Shown here: piece after piece, positions 17,350 through 28,733 of the stretch | Position numbering within the stretch: position 1 is the first letter of the stretch | Layout: every line of letters begins with the position of its first letter | NCBI GenBank assembly: GCA_913048385.1 | Contig: CAJWVZ010000013.1 | Span: forward strand, 1 to 64,000 | Source: an uncultured Gammaproteobacteria bacterium | Lineage (GTDB): Bacteria > Pseudomonadota > Gammaproteobacteria > Pseudomonadales > Pseudohongiellaceae | Direction of reading: 5' to 3' | DNA length: 64,000 nt | Notes under the pieces: model-generated | Databases searched by the model: none | What the model was told of the DNA's origin: nothing | The model's input: only the letters and a program-made list of their open reading frames with translations | Translations under genes and position numbers: made by a program

Positions 17350-17913
17350 TTATTGTTGGCGCTTTATTCGCAAAATCATGACCGGTTCTTTGGGTACATT
17401 CTGATGCCCGCCTCGACCCATCCCCGTCTCGACCGTCGCAATTTCATCTATTACCTCCATTCCAGAGATGACTGCCCCAAACACTGCGTATCCGAATCCG
17501 CGAGGAGAGTCGTCTGTGTGGTTCAGGTAATCGTTGTCGATGAGGTTGATAAAAAACTGGCTTGTGGCGCTGTCAACAATATTTGTACGGGCCATGGCTA
17601 AGGTCCCACGTACGTTTGGAACGTCACTACGTGCCTCGTTTTTTATTGGTTCATATCCAGTTTTTTGGACCATGTCTTCAGAAAATCCACCACCTTGAAT
17701 CATAAAGTTCGGAATGACACGATGAAATATCAGATCATTGAAAAATCCGTTATCAACATAACGTAGGAAATTTTCAACAGAAATAGGCGCTTTATCTGCG
17801 TATAACTCAGCAGAAACTAACCCTTTGCTTGTTTCAATGTCGACAATTGGATTCGCTTGCGCATTAGAATTTGTGCTTAAGACTAAAAGCAAGGTGAGTA
17901 TCATTGGGCGCAT
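17350..17913 (-). CDS. ppiA: Cyclophilin-type peptidyl-prolyl isomerase, periplasmic
   Basis: This 187-residue protein has a signal peptide (about residues 1-20, ending NSNAQA) followed by a bacterial cyclophilin domain. The active-site arginine is in FHRVIPNFMIQGGGF, and SQFFINL and a C-terminal GMEVIDEIA follow. Export to the periplasm makes it PpiA-like rather than cytosolic PpiB. It is convergent with wbpM, with only 10 bp between stops. It stands where the O-antigen locus of Pseudomonas meets tRNA-Asn. Confidence 0.88.
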   Translation of the reverse strand: MRPMILTLLLVLSTNSNAQANPIVDIETSKGLVSAELYADKAPISVENFLRYVDNGFFNDLIFHRVIPNFMIQGGGFSEDMVQKTGYEPIKNEARSDVPNVRGTLAMARTNIVDSATSQFFINLIDNDYLNHTDDSPRGFGYAVFGAVISGMEVIDEIATVETGMGRGGHQNVPKEPVMILRIKRQQ

Positions 17914-18072
17914 ATTAAGAACTCCGTTTGTGTGTTTAAAATGGTCGAAAGTTTCAGTAACTACAGCAATGTTGTCTCAGATTCATAAAGCTCCTCCAAG
18001 GCGGGTAAAAGTGTTTTACACAAGTGGGTGAGTTTTGGTTGCAACGTTTTGAAGCCAAGCTACTAAAGAATT

Positions 18073-18147
18073 TGGCTGCCCAACCTGGACTCGAACCAGG
18101 AACCAAGTGATTAACAGTCACCTACTCTACCATTGAGCTATTGGGCA
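18073..18147 (-). tRNA. tRNA-Asn (anticodon GTT)
   Basis: Read on the minus strand, this 75-nt sequence folds into a normal cloverleaf. The acceptor TGCCCAA pairs with TTGGGCA, the anticodon loop is CTGTTAA, the T stem is CCTGG/CCAGG, the discriminator is G, and CCA is encoded. In Pseudomonas tRNA-Asn marks the right edge of the O-antigen locus next to uvrB, and the same arrangement is seen here. Confidence 0.97.
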
Positions 18148-18493
18148 ATTTAAAAAGCAATAACGAAGAAGATCTGAAGATTTCTCGCTGTGGTTCCTGA
18201 TAATATCAAATTTGATTATCACTTGTCTTCAAAATTTGGAAAAATAGCTTTATTCATTGAGATTAGTAGATTTTATTCTCATGCGTGTCGTGTTGCTGAG
18301 TCTTCTGAAAACGTTATTATAAGGTCTGCAAAAGCTCGGACGACGAAATGCACTGCACTTCGAGTCTAATAGCGCTCAAAACTGTGTCTTCAACGAATTT
18401 GTGCATAACGATTTAATGTCTCCCAGATGAGGCATGTTTTTCAGGCGATTTTGACTAACGTCGACGTTCGATGTTTTATAAACTCAGGTGTTT
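18148..18493. other. Non-coding region between tRNA-Asn and the unknown membrane protein gene
   Basis: This region of about 345 bp contains no credible gene. It should carry the promoter of tRNA-Asn on the minus strand and possibly the promoter of the gene starting at 18494. The only clear structure is an imperfect palindrome at 18199-18220 centred on TCAAATTTGA with GATAAT and ATTATC flanks, 50 to 70 bp upstream of the tRNA. No firm -35/-10 pair was identified. In Pseudomonas tyrB/aspC lies near here, and no remnant is visible. Confidence 0.45.
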
Positions 18494-18997
18494 ATGAGAG
18501 TAAGAATTTTGTTCAGAGCGCTTATCTTGATCCTTGTCAGCGTTGTCAGTGCGTTGCTGTTGGTTCGAGTATTTGGATATGAGCCTCAAGACACAGCCCC
18601 AGGTCTTTGGTTAACAGGTCATGTTGTGGCCAAAGGCAAGGTTGATTGGTCGTTTACTAGTGAAATTGAAGAGATAATGGTTGAGACTAGAACGCCTTAT
18701 TGGATTCCTCATTCAGTTACCGCTTATTGCGTTGTTTATCACGGGGACTTGTATCTTCTTTCCGCGTATTATGAGGGTGGTGAGTTCCCTCAGGGCCGGA
18801 GTTGGAATAAAAATGTAATTCGTGACCCTAGGATACGACTTAAAATTCAAAGCGATATTTACAATCGAGACCTCAGGTTTTTAGGCAGCGTGCCTTCGAA
18901 AGAATTTATTCATGATGCTTTTCTAAAAAAGTATAAAAACTGGCAAAGCCCTAGGCTAGAGGATGTACATATTTTTTTAGTCGAGAATGGATCTTAA
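18494..18997 (+). CDS. Membrane-anchored protein of unknown function, possible split-barrel fold
   Basis: I do not recognise this gene with certainty. The 167-residue product has one N-terminal membrane segment (about residues 6-26) and a globular part on the far side of the membrane or in the periplasm. The region around WIPHSVTAYCVVYHGDLYLL, then RSWNKNVIRDPRIRLKI, resembles the substrate-surface strands of flavin-binding split-barrel (PNPOx-like/deazaflavin reductase-like) proteins, but this is inference. The ATG at 18494, with CAGG upstream, is preferred over the GTG at 18488. It stands alone between tRNA-Asn and a dksA-like pseudogene. Confidence 0.7.
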   Translation: MRVRILFRALILILVSVVSALLLVRVFGYEPQDTAPGLWLTGHVVAKGKVDWSFTSEIEEIMVETRTPYWIPHSVTAYCVVYHGDLYLLSAYYEGGEFPQGRSWNKNVIRDPRIRLKIQSDIYNRDLRFLGSVPSKEFIHDAFLKKYKNWQSPRLEDVHIFLVENGS

Positions 18998-19056
18998 GCT
19001 AACGAATGACAAGAGAAGGAGTGAATCGTTTTATGGATTAGCTAGATGAAAAGCCC

Positions 19057-19399
19057 ATGCTGGTTTTTAAAAAGTTATTGCTTGAAATGCGAACGCAGCT
19101 TGACGAGCAAGAACGGCTCAGTAACCCCGCGGTTGATGTTGTTAAATTAGATCAGGCCTCCGTGGTCGTGTCTCTAGGATCGACGCGCTTCAGCAGCAAG
19201 GCATCTCGGTTGCGGTTCAAGCTAAAGCTAAAGCCAAGCGAGAGCTAGTCAACGTTAACAAAGATTTGAAGGCCATGAAGACTGGAGGTTACGGTTTTCC
19301 TTATGTTGTGGGTGCAGAATTTCGATGCCACGGCTGATGTTTCGACCGGAGATTGATTTATGTTTAAGTTGCCAAGAGATAGCCGATAGAAAATTATAA
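19057..19399 (+). pseudogene. DksA/TraR-family zinc-finger protein, broken by two frameshifts
   Basis: Three frames together encode a short DksA-like protein. Frame 1 from ATG 19057 gives LLLEMRTQLDEQERL and VVKLDQASV. After a missing G in the run at about 19163-19165, the next frame reads GRVSRIDALQQQGISVAVQA and goes on to KTGGYGF. A second -1 shift near 19300-19312 leads to PRLMFRPEIDLCLSCQEIA and a stop at 19397-19399. This order (LDQ-SVGRLSR-DALQQQ, YGF, RL, CLSCQ) is that of the short DksA-like proteins that modulate RNA polymerase. The first Cys pair of the zinc site is distorted. Either the gene is a recent pseudogene or the assembly has two single-base deletions. Confidence 0.8.
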
Positions 19400-19412
19400 T
19401 AGATGAAAAATA

Positions 19413-21428
19413 ATGTCTGATCAGTTTAAGATTTATTCGAAATTTAGTCCTGCTGGACACCAACCCGCTGCGATTGAAGATTTATGTGCAGGCCTGAAAA
19501 ATGGTCTACGCGCGCAAACTTTGCTGGGTGTGACAGGCTCTGGAAAGACTTTTACTGCAGCGAACGTTATTGAGAGATTGCAAAGACCAGCTTTGGTGAT
19601 GGCGCCAAATAAAACCCTTGCCGCACAGCTTTACGGGGAATTTAAGGAGTTTTTCCCAGATAACGCCGTCGAATATTTTGTATCTTATTACGATTACTAC
19701 CAACCAGAAGCCTATGTACCAGCATCAGATCTTTTTATTGAAAAAGATGCATCTATCAACGATCATATTGAGCAAATGCGTCTGTCAGCAACTAAGGCGT
19801 TATTAGAGCGAAAAGATGTAATAGTGGTAGCTACGGTTTCGGCGATATACGGATTAGGAGATCCCGCAGCTTATTTGAAAATGGTGATTCATCTCGATCG
19901 AGGGGAGAAGATGGATCAGCGGAATCTGCTAAGAAGGTTAGCCGATCTGCAATATACTCGAAACGACGTCGAGTTGCGCAGGGCGACCTACAGAGTTCGT
20001 GGAGATGTAATCGATATCTACCCTGCGGAATCTGAACGTGATGCGATTCGCATCGAGTTGTTTGATGATGAGATAGAGCGTCTCTCGTATTTTGATCCTT
20101 TGACAGGCGCAGTTGTCAAAGAGGTTCCGCGTCTCACAGTTTTTCCAAAATCGCATTATGTCGCCCCACGAGACACCCTTTTGTCCGCAGTCGAAATGAT
20201 TAAGGTAGAGCTAAAGGATCGGCTTGTTCAGCTTCGAGATAGCAATAAACTTTTAGAAGCACAACGGCTTGAGCAGCGCACAAAATATGATTTAGAAATG
20301 ATTCAAGAACTCGGCTACTGTAATGGTATAGAGAATTATTCTCGTTATTTATCTGGGCGTGAATCAGGAGAACCGCCCCCGACACTTTATGACTATCTGC
20401 CATCAAACGCTTTGGTTTTTGCGGATGAGTCACATGTTTCGATTCCTCAATTGGGGGCCATGTACAAAGGTGATAGGTCACGAAAAGAGACGCTAGTTGA
20501 ATTTGGGTTTCGTTTGCCCTCTGCTCTTGATAACAGACCTTTGAAATTCGAAGAATGGGAAAACCTTATACCTCAAATTATATTTGTATCTGCTACACCA
20601 GGGCCGTATGAAGACGAGAATGAAGGTGATCGTGTTGAGCAATTGGTTAGGCCAACAGGGCTGACAGATCCAACTCTTGAGATAAAACCCGCAAGCACAC
20701 AAGTAGACGATTTGTTATCCGAAATAAAGGTAATTACGGAGCGCGATGAACGTGTTTTGGTTACCGTACTGACAAAGCGTATGGCTGAGGATTTGACCGA
20801 CTATCTTGCAGAACACGATGTTCGAGTTAGATACTTGCACTCTGATATAGATACAGTTGAACGCTCAGAGATTCTTAGGGATTTACGACTTGGGAAATTT
20901 GATGTGTTGATTGGTATAAATTTATTGAGGGAGGGGCTTGATATTCCGGAAGTCGCCTTGGTTGCTATTTTAGATGCAGATAAGGAAGGTTTCCTACGTT
21001 CCACTCGCTCTTTGATTCAAACTATTGGCCGTGCAGCACGAAACCTTAATGGACGAGCAATTCTTTACGCCGATGTTGTTACCGATTCGATGCAGCGAGC
21101 GATTGAAGAGTCTACAAGAAGGAGAGATCTCCAGTTAATTTTTAATAAGGAGCACAATATAATTCCGACAGGAGTCTCTAAAAAAATTCTCGATGTGATG
21201 GAGGGCGCTTTTGTGAATCCAGAAACTCGAGAGAGAAGATTACGTGGAAAAGAAGAAAAGTCTGGAATGCTCGAGGCCATGGAATTCGATGGTCGTAAGG
21301 CAACTGAAGCTGATTTGGTTGTGATTGAAAACGAGATGTTTGAACACGTAAAGAATTTAGCTTTTGAGGAGGCGGCCCAATGTCGTGATCGAATTGCTGC
21401 CCTAAAAATTCATCTTTTAAAGCAGTGA
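19413..21428 (+). CDS. uvrB: UvrABC excision nuclease subunit B
   Basis: UvrB verifies DNA damage and loads UvrC in nucleotide excision repair. The 671-residue protein has Walker [14 protein letters not shown] near residue 40, and the beta-hairpin [12 protein letters not shown] that inserts between strands. Superfamily 2 helicase motifs follow ([45 protein letters not shown]). A C-terminal UVR motif ([14 protein letters not shown]) contacts UvrC. Its start is 14 bp after the dksA-like pseudogene and has only a weak ribosome-binding site. tRNA-Val lies downstream. Confidence 0.97.
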   Translation: MSDQFKIYSKFSPAGHQPAAIEDLCAGLKNGLRAQTLLGVTGSGKTFTAANVIERLQRPALVMAPNKTLAAQLYGEFKEFFPDNAVEYFVSYYDYYQPEAYVPASDLFIEKDASINDHIEQMRLSATKALLERKDVIVVATVSAIYGLGDPAAYLKMVIHLDRGEKMDQRNLLRRLADLQYTRNDVELRRATYRVRGDVIDIYPAESERDAIRIELFDDEIERLSYFDPLTGAVVKEVPRLTVFPKSHYVAPRDTLLSAVEMIKVELKDRLVQLRDSNKLLEAQRLEQRTKYDLEMIQELGYCNGIENYSRYLSGRESGEPPPTLYDYLPSNALVFADESHVSIPQLGAMYKGDRSRKETLVEFGFRLPSALDNRPLKFEEWENLIPQIIFVSATPGPYEDENEGDRVEQLVRPTGLTDPTLEIKPASTQVDDLLSEIKVITERDERVLVTVLTKRMAEDLTDYLAEHDVRVRYLHSDIDTVERSEILRDLRLGKFDVLIGINLLREGLDIPEVALVAILDADKEGFLRSTRSLIQTIGRAARNLNGRAILYADVVTDSMQRAIEESTRRRDLQLIFNKEHNIIPTGVSKKILDVMEGAFVNPETRERRLRGKEEKSGMLEAMEFDGRKATEADLVVIENEMFEHVKNLAFEEAAQCRDRIAALKIHLLKQ

Positions 21429-21457
21429 CTTGAGTGGATTTATTTTCAATAAAACGA

Positions 21458-21487
21458 TCGACATTGTGGACTCATTGTCCGTATAAT
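21458..21487 (+). promoter_or_regulatory. Sigma-70 promoter for tRNA-Val
   Basis: TCGACA at 21458-21463 and TATAAT at 21482-21487 are separated by 18 bp. The -10 box lies 27 bp before the first tRNA base, as expected for a tRNA promoter. A GC-rich discriminator-like CTCGGATCG follows the -10 box. Confidence 0.65.
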
Positions 21488-21513
21488 CTCGGATCGTTTT
21501 GGATGGTCATTCT

Positions 21514-21590
<77 letters not shown>

Positions 21591-21681
21591 TTTAACAATG
21601 AAACAGAAATGCTTGGTAAGCCGGTGTAAGGTTTTACCGGGGAAAATAGAGTTTGACACTTCAGGTTCACATTATAATCAA

Positions 21682-23622
21682 ATGCCGATAATTACACTGC
21701 CGGATGGCAACAGAAAGGAATATGATAAGCCTGTGTCTGTCTATGAGGTAGCTTCAGACATCGGGCCTGGTTTGGCCAAAGCTACGATCGCAGGGGAAGT
21801 AGGTGGAAACTTGTATGACGCCTGCGATATTTTTAATGAGGACGTAAACCTTCGTATTATCACTAGCAAGGATGACGAGGGAGTCGAGATTATTCGTCAT
21901 TCCTGCGCGCATCTTGTGGGGCACGCAGTCAAGCAACTATTTCCTAAAGCGAACATGGTGATAGGTCCTGTAATTGAAAACGGGTTTTATTATGATATCG
22001 CCGTGGAAAAAACGTTTACCCAAGAGGATGTCCAATCGATCGAGGATCGAATGCGTTCTCTGATTCGCCAAAAATACGACGTTATTAAGAGAGTTATGCC
22101 GCGATCAGACGTCATTGCTGCATTTAAAAGCAGGGGCGAGGAATATAAATTGAAGTTGATTGAGGATATGCCTGACGAAGAGTCAATGGGCTTATATTAT
22201 CATCAAGAATATATAGATATGTGCAGGGGTCCCCACGTTCCGAATACCAGTTTTCTGGAGAATTTTAAACTTACTAAAGTTTCGGGTGCCTACTGGCGGG
22301 GCGACTCTAAAAATGAGGTGCTACAGAGAATCTACGGCACGGCTTGGTCTTCGAAGAAAGAACTAAATGCATATTTAACTCAGCTTGAAGAAGCGGAGAA
22401 GCGAGATCACCGTAAGCTTGGTCGTGAGTTGGATTTCTTTCATTTCAGCGAGGATGCTCCGGGTTCGATTTTTTGGCACCCAAAGGGATGGAAAGTGTTC
22501 AGGCAGTTAATCGACTATATGCGTGGGCGGCAGGAAAGGGCGGGTTACATTGAGGTAAATACACCGGATGTTATGGACAGGAGTCTATGGGAGACATCTG
22601 GTCACTGGTTTAACTATCGAGAAAATATGTTTTCTACTCAAACCGAAGACGAACGTATCTTCGCGCTGAAGCCGATGAACTGTCCTGGCTCGGTATCTAT
22701 GTTTTCTCAGGGACTGAAAAGTTATCGGGATTTACCATTGCGTATGGCCGAGTTCGGCAAGGTGCACCGCTATGAGCCGTCTGGGGCGCTGCATGGGTTG
22801 ATGCGCGTTCGTCACTTTACACAAGATGACGCTCATATTTACTGCACTGAAGAGCAAATGGGACAAGAGTGCATTGATGTTGTCGCGCTGATTTTAGAGA
22901 TATACCAAGACTTTGGTTTTGAGGACATTAAGATTAAGTTGTCTACTCGCCCAGAGAATCGAATTGGAACTGATGAGATTTGGGATAAGTTGGAGGGAGC
23001 TTTGAGTAATGCGTTGGATACAATGGGTTTAGGGTATGTCTTGTTTCCTGGAGAGGGGGCATTTTATGGCCCAAAATTAGAGTTTGTTTTGCGAGATGCT
23101 ATTGGTCGGGATTGGCAGTGTGGAACTTTGCAGGTAGATATGAATCTGCCTGAGCGTTTTGATATTGCGTATGTTGACGAGCATGGGAGTCGTAACAAGC
23201 GTCCTGTAATGCTACACCGAGCGGTTCTGGGATCTCTAGAAAGATTTATAGGTATCCTGATCGAGCAGTATGCCGGGGCATTTCCGGCATGGTTGGCCCC
23301 GGAGCATTGTGTCGTGATGAACATTACTGATAAACAGAGTGAGTTTTGTTCCCATGTTGTTGAACTCCTCATTGAGAAGGGTTTCCGGGCAAGTGCAGAT
23401 CTTCGTAATGAGAAGGTAGGATTTAAGATTAGAGAGCACACGCTTCAGAAAGTGCCTTACATTCTTGTGATTGGTGATAAAGAGGTCTTATCTGAGAGTG
23501 TTTCCGTCAGAAAACTTGGAGGAGAAGATCTTGGTGTGATGAGAATAGGTGACTTCTGCGATCATTTAGGCCATGATATCGCCCTTTTTGGACGACGGTC
23601 GACTTCCGTAGACTTCGAGTGA
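21682..23622 (+). CDS. thrS: Threonyl-tRNA synthetase
   Basis: ThrS charges tRNA-Thr. The 646-residue protein has an N-terminal TGS domain ([10 protein letters not shown]), an editing domain with the [10 protein letters not shown] motif, and a class II catalytic core with MNCPG and [17 protein letters not shown]. The anticodon-binding domain ends with [18 protein letters not shown]. The ATG at 21682 gives the family-standard N-terminus. The in-frame ATG at 21598, just after the tRNA, would add 28 unrelated residues and is rejected. It heads the thrS-infC-rpmI-rplT-pheS-pheT-ihfA operon. Confidence 0.97.
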   Translation: MPIITLPDGNRKEYDKPVSVYEVASDIGPGLAKATIAGEVGGNLYDACDIFNEDVNLRIITSKDDEGVEIIRHSCAHLVGHAVKQLFPKANMVIGPVIENGFYYDIAVEKTFTQEDVQSIEDRMRSLIRQKYDVIKRVMPRSDVIAAFKSRGEEYKLKLIEDMPDEESMGLYYHQEYIDMCRGPHVPNTSFLENFKLTKVSGAYWRGDSKNEVLQRIYGTAWSSKKELNAYLTQLEEAEKRDHRKLGRELDFFHFSEDAPGSIFWHPKGWKVFRQLIDYMRGRQERAGYIEVNTPDVMDRSLWETSGHWFNYRENMFSTQTEDERIFALKPMNCPGSVSMFSQGLKSYRDLPLRMAEFGKVHRYEPSGALHGLMRVRHFTQDDAHIYCTEEQMGQECIDVVALILEIYQDFGFEDIKIKLSTRPENRIGTDEIWDKLEGALSNALDTMGLGYVLFPGEGAFYGPKLEFVLRDAIGRDWQCGTLQVDMNLPERFDIAYVDEHGSRNKRPVMLHRAVLGSLERFIGILIEQYAGAFPAWLAPEHCVVMNITDKQSEFCSHVVELLIEKGFRASADLRNEKVGFKIREHTLQKVPYILVIGDKEVLSESVSVRKLGGEDLGVMRIGDFCDHLGHDIALFGRRSTSVDFE

Positions 23623-23683
23623 TGTTGGGTTGAGTCCAGATTTGTACTTTAATTAATAGAGGGTTGAGCGCTTAGCGCAGATT

Positions 23684-24211
23684 ATGAGAACCAGTTCCAA
23701 GAAATCGATGGTAAATGAGCAGATTGATGCCGAGCAGGTACGTCTCGTTGGTGAGGAGGGCGAACAACTCGGCATAGTGATGATTAATGAGGCTAGGGAA
23801 AAAGCTGCAGCAGCTAAACTTGATTTAGTTTTAATATCGCCGGAGGCTGATCCACCTGTTTGTAAGTTGATGGACCATGGAAAACATATTTTTGAAGCGA
23901 AAAAACAAAAAGCAGCGAATAAAAAGAAGCAACGAAGGACGCAGGTAAAAGAAATTAAGTTTAGACCAGGTACGGAAATCGGAGATTATCAGGTAAAACT
24001 ACGCAACCTGATACGTTTCCTTGAAGATGGGGATAAGGCTAAGGTTTCATTACGATTCCGAGGTCGAGAAATGGCCCATCAGCATCTTGGGATGGAGTTA
24101 GTTACCCGAATAAAAGAAGATTTATCTGAATTCGGAGTAGTGGAGCAAGAACCCAAGATGGAGGGGCGGCAGATCGTTATGGTACTGGCCCCGATTAAGA
24201 AGCGCGCTTAA
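23684..24211 (+). CDS. infC: Translation initiation factor IF-3
   Basis: IF-3 prevents premature subunit joining and checks the start codon. The 175-residue protein has the N-domain motif [14 protein letters not shown], a lysine-rich linker, and the C-domain motifs [19 protein letters not shown] and [14 protein letters not shown]. In gammaproteobacteria infC usually starts with AUU, which lets IF-3 control itself. Here an ATT at 23681 directly precedes the ATG at 23684, and either could be used. The nearest purine-rich element, AGAGGG at 23658-23663, is unusually far upstream. Confidence 0.95.
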   Translation: MRTSSKKSMVNEQIDAEQVRLVGEEGEQLGIVMINEAREKAAAAKLDLVLISPEADPPVCKLMDHGKHIFEAKKQKAANKKKQRRTQVKEIKFRPGTEIGDYQVKLRNLIRFLEDGDKAKVSLRFRGREMAHQHLGMELVTRIKEDLSEFGVVEQEPKMEGRQIVMVLAPIKKRA

Positions 24212-24279
24212 GAAATTAGCGGGCATTTAAATGGTGGCAGTGAGGCATTGGTTACTCTACTGCAAATGCGGAGTTAGAT

Positions 24280-24477
24280 ATGGCAGGAAAGGCAAAAACC
24301 CACAGTGGTGCTGCGAAGCGTTTTAAAAAGACGGCTTCGGGGTTCAAGCGTAAGAGTGCTTACAAGAGTCACATTCTTACTAAAATGACAACAAAGCGTA
24401 AGCGTCAACTCCGCGGAACTTCGGCAGTGCATCCGTCTGATGTTCCTTCGATTAAGAGGATGTTGCGAGAAGTTTAA
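24280..24477 (+). CDS. rpmI: 50S ribosomal protein L35
   Basis: This 65-residue, very basic protein matches L35. The N-terminal [20 protein letters not shown] and the C-terminal part with [16 protein letters not shown] and MLREV are both typical. It lies between infC and rplT, the universal order in this operon. In E. coli, L20 represses this gene through a leader structure; the 68-bp spacer upstream could hold such an element but none was proved. Confidence 0.96.
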   Translation: MAGKAKTHSGAAKRFKKTASGFKRKSAYKSHILTKMTTKRKRQLRGTSAVHPSDVPSIKRMLREV

Positions 24478-24518
24478 TTCGGATCGCACACGCATATAGT
24501 TGGATTTAGGAGGAATGT

Positions 24519-24878
24519 ATGGCTAGAGTAACGAGAGGTGTTGTTGCTAACCGGCGACACAAGAAGGTATTAAAAAAAGCGAAAGGGTATTACGGCGCTA
24601 GAAGCAGAATCTATCGCGTTGCAAATCAAGCTGTTACTAAGGCTGGACAATACGCTTACCGTGACAGAAGGGTTAAAAAGCGTGTTTTTCGTTCTTTATG
24701 GATCACTCGCATTAATGCTCAGGCGAGAGTTTGCGGCATGTCCTACAGCAGATTAATGGCTGGCTTGAAGAAAGCGGAAATTGAAATAGATCGGCGCGTT
24801 TTAGCGGATTTGGCGGTTCATGATAAACCCGCTTTCGCTGCGATTCTCGATCAAGCGAAATCAAGCCTCGCCGCCTAG
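24519..24878 (+). CDS. rplT: 50S ribosomal protein L20
   Basis: L20 is an early 50S assembly protein that binds 23S rRNA. The 119 residues carry the family motifs [36 protein letters not shown] and [20 protein letters not shown]. An AGGAGG ribosome-binding site lies just before the ATG. It follows rpmI by 41 bp. Confidence 0.97.
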   Translation: MARVTRGVVANRRHKKVLKKAKGYYGARSRIYRVANQAVTKAGQYAYRDRRVKKRVFRSLWITRINAQARVCGMSYSRLMAGLKKAEIEIDRRVLADLAVHDKPAFAAILDQAKSSLAA

Positions 24879-24958
24879 ACAAACTTAAAGTATAGCTGAA
24901 AGTAAAAAACTGTTAATCAGCCATGATTATACGTTTTTGCTTATTGCTTGGTGGCTAG

Positions 24959-25981
<1,023 letters not shown>

Positions 25982-26022
25982 GCGTTGTTTTGTGAATTGA
26001 AATTGGTTGGTGTGCGAAAGAT

Positions 26023-28410
26023 ATGATTTTTAGTATTAATTGGCTACGTGAATGGGTGGATCCTGAATTAGCAATGGCTGATTTTGTGGAATTGTTGACC
26101 ATGGCTGGCTTAGAGGTGGACGGCGTGTCCAAAGTTGCTGGTGGGTTTACGAACGTAGTTGTTGGATCAGTTGAAAGCGTTTCGCCTCATCCAAGCGCCG
26201 ACAAATTGAAGTTATGTCTGGTCAGTGATGGCAAGGAGCGTTATCAAGTCGTTTGTGGTGCGCCTAACGTGTCGGTTGGAGTGAAAGTTCCTTTTGCGAA
26301 GCCAGGAGCCTTTCTGGCGCTTGATAAAGAGAAGTCAGTTGAGATTAAGTTGGCGAATTTGAGGGGTGTGGATTCGAGCGGTATGCTTTGCTCTGGGGAG
26401 GAGTTAGGAATTGGTGATGACTCTTCAGGGTTGCTCGTGCTTCCAGAGAGCTATGAAACTGGGAGTGATCTCCATGAAGCAATGGAACTAGATGACCTTA
26501 GTGTAGATCTCGATTTGACTCCTAATCGTGGCGATTGTTTGAGTATCCGGGGATTGGCGAGGGAAGTGGGCGCTCTTACTAGGAAGGCGCCTAAATCGCC
26601 AATAGGAGAGCAGAATCTTCCACTAACTTGCGATGACGTTGTGAAGGTCGAAATATCTGACGGGGACGCTTGTCCTCTTTATATGGGAAGGGTTATTCGT
26701 GGGATCGATTCCAATAGAAAAACTCCAATGTGGATAAAAGAGAAACTTCGGCGATGTGGCTTAAGAAGTATTGATCCGATTGTAGATGTCACAAATTATG
26801 TTCTTCTCGAACTGGGACAGCCGCTCCACGCATTCGATTTTGATAAGCTAGGTAACAGTGTCCATGTGCGAAAGGCTTTTTCTGATGAGTCTTTGGTGCT
26901 GCTGGACGGAAAGGAATTAAAGTTGAACGAAGAAACCCTAGTGATTGCGAATGACGACGAAGCTTTGGCGATTGCTGGAGTGATGGGTGGTTTGAGTACT
27001 GCTGTCGATGATAAAACATCTAATGTATTTTTAGAATGTGCTTTTTTCTCCCCTCTAGCGATTGCTGGAAAAGCGCGTGCCTACGGTCTGCACACGGACG
27101 CTTCTCATCGTTACGAACGCGGTGTGGATTATAAACTGCAAACACTTGCCCTGGAGAGGGCGACGGGGTTGCTCCAGAGTATTGTCGGAGGAAATATAGG
27201 CCCGGTCACGATTACGCAAAAAGACTTGCCCGTCGAATGCGAAATCAACTTGAGCTTTTTAAATGTAGAGCGACTCTTAGGTGTGAAAATAGGTCAGGAT
27301 GAGATCGTATCGATTCTCTCGCGCTTAGGAATGCCTCCTTTGAAGCTAACTGATGACAGTATTACCGTAACAAGCCCTTCCTACAGATTCGATCTTGAAA
27401 TAGAAGCAGATTTAATTGAAGAGATTGCCAGAGTGTACGGTTATAACAGTCTGCCGAAAACACCAACCTTTAATTCTCAACGGTTCGTAACAAATCCCGA
27501 GGCTTCACTTACTGATACTAGAATAAAAGGACATCTAGCAGCTCGAGGTTTTCATGAAGTTATTAATTACAGTTTTATTGACCCGGCACTATCTCGCCTT
27601 TTTGCTCCGGAAGAAACTACTTTGCATCTAAAAAATCCGATTTCTGAAGAAATGTCATCAATGCGCACGAGTCTAATGCCGGGCCTCCTTATGACTCTGA
27701 AGTATAATATGAATAGGCAGCGCGAGAGGGTTCAGTTATTTGAAAGCGGGATGGTATTTAAACAGACTGCTAATGGGATTGCGCAATCGTCTGTGATTGC
27801 CGGCGTTGTTGCTGGGCCTCGTAACCCAAAATCATGGACTAATGGGAAAGAATTGTTTGATTTTTTCGATCTCAAGGGTCACGTGGAATCTCTGATTGGT
27901 TTAACCGGGAATGTTGAGGAGTTTGAGTTTCTGCCCCAAAGTCACGGCTCATTGCACGAGGGTCAATGTGCAGGTGTTTTGCGAAGCAATGATGTCATCG
28001 GTTTTTTAGGGCGGGTAGATCCTAGACTCGCTCGAGAATTAGACATTCCTCCTTCGACCTTTTTATTTGAGCTAACGCTATCCGAATTTCGTTCTGGAAA
28101 TTTAACTAAGGTATCTGTTCTTTCAAAGTTTCCCGAGGTTAATAGGGACTTATCAATCGTGGTGGCTGAAGACGTCTCAGCGGCTGCTATTATTGGGTGT
28201 TTGAGTGAACAGGCAAAAGAACTCTTAGTGGACGTGGCTATCGTTGACTTATATCGCAGTAAAGAAATCGGCGAAGGAGAAAAAAGTATCGCGATTAGCT
28301 TGACGTTGCAGCACCATTCGCGCACTCTAGATGATGAAGAAGTTTCTGTGATATTAAGTAAGTGCATCAACGAGCTAGAGTTAAGGTTTAAAGCAAAGCT
28401 GAGACATTGA
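26023..28410 (+). CDS. pheT: Phenylalanyl-tRNA synthetase beta subunit
   Basis: PheT forms the tetramer with PheS and carries the editing site. The 795 residues contain the N-terminal core and tRNA-binding (EMAP-II-like) domain, with [20 protein letters not shown] and VVCGAPNV. The B3/B4 editing domain ([18 protein letters not shown]) and B5 domain ([16 protein letters not shown]) follow. The C-terminal ferredoxin-like anticodon domain begins near [13 protein letters not shown]. The end overlaps the upstream reach of the ihfA frame by a few bases, and the operon is tight. Confidence 0.97.
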   Translation: MIFSINWLREWVDPELAMADFVELLTMAGLEVDGVSKVAGGFTNVVVGSVESVSPHPSADKLKLCLVSDGKERYQVVCGAPNVSVGVKVPFAKPGAFLALDKEKSVEIKLANLRGVDSSGMLCSGEELGIGDDSSGLLVLPESYETGSDLHEAMELDDLSVDLDLTPNRGDCLSIRGLAREVGALTRKAPKSPIGEQNLPLTCDDVVKVEISDGDACPLYMGRVIRGIDSNRKTPMWIKEKLRRCGLRSIDPIVDVTNYVLLELGQPLHAFDFDKLGNSVHVRKAFSDESLVLLDGKELKLNEETLVIANDDEALAIAGVMGGLSTAVDDKTSNVFLECAFFSPLAIAGKARAYGLHTDASHRYERGVDYKLQTLALERATGLLQSIVGGNIGPVTITQKDLPVECEINLSFLNVERLLGVKIGQDEIVSILSRLGMPPLKLTDDSITVTSPSYRFDLEIEADLIEEIARVYGYNSLPKTPTFNSQRFVTNPEASLTDTRIKGHLAARGFHEVINYSFIDPALSRLFAPEETTLHLKNPISEEMSSMRTSLMPGLLMTLKYNMNRQRERVQLFESGMVFKQTANGIAQSSVIAGVVAGPRNPKSWTNGKELFDFFDLKGHVESLIGLTGNVEEFEFLPQSHGSLHEGQCAGVLRSNDVIGFLGRVDPRLARELDIPPSTFLFELTLSEFRSGNLTKVSVLSKFPEVNRDLSIVVAEDVSAAAIIGCLSEQAKELLVDVAIVDLYRSKEIGEGEKSIAISLTLQHHSRTLDDEEVSVILSKCINELELRFKAKLRH

Positions 28411-28424
28411 AAGAGGATTGCAAA

Positions 28425-28733
28425 ATGAACGAAGGCGCCCTGACAAAGGCTGATATGGCCGAGCGTTTGTTTGAAGAACTCGGCCTCAATAAGAGGGAAG
28501 CCAAAGATTTGGTTGAGAGGTTTTTTGAAGAGATAAGGCTCTCCCTTGAGAGTAATGAGCAAGTCAAACTTTCAGGTTTTGGGAACTTTGATCTTCGTGA
28601 TAAAAAAGAGCGACCGGGGAGAAATCCGAAAACGGGTGAAGAGATTCCAATTAAAGCGAGACGAGTGGTGACCTTCCATCCAGGACAGAAACTAAAGTCC
28701 AGAGTCGAGGGTTATGTTGGATCTAATCAATAA
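28425..28733 (+). CDS. ihfA: Integration host factor subunit alpha
   Basis: This 102-residue HU/IHF-family protein starts [20 protein letters not shown], typical of the alpha subunit. The beta arm is [20 protein letters not shown] and the C-terminus includes [14 protein letters not shown]. The ATG at 28425 is chosen because AGAGGA at 28412-28417 lies at ideal distance. An in-frame start at 28407 lacks this. It is co-transcribed with pheT, the standard arrangement. Confidence 0.96.
   Translation: MNEGALTKADMAERLFEELGLNKREAKDLVERFFEEIRLSLESNEQVKLSGFGNFDLRDKKERPGRNPKTGEEIPIKARRVVTFHPGQKLKSRVEGYVGSNQ

Noticed and set aside
21620-21642. Hairpin CCGGT/ACCGG after tRNA-Val as a terminator
   Set aside because: No T run follows the stem and the stem is short.
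21653-21678. TTGACA and TATAAT just before thrS
   Set aside because: The spacer is only 14 bp, and transcription would start at or after the thrS ATG, so it is unlikely to be the thrS promoter.
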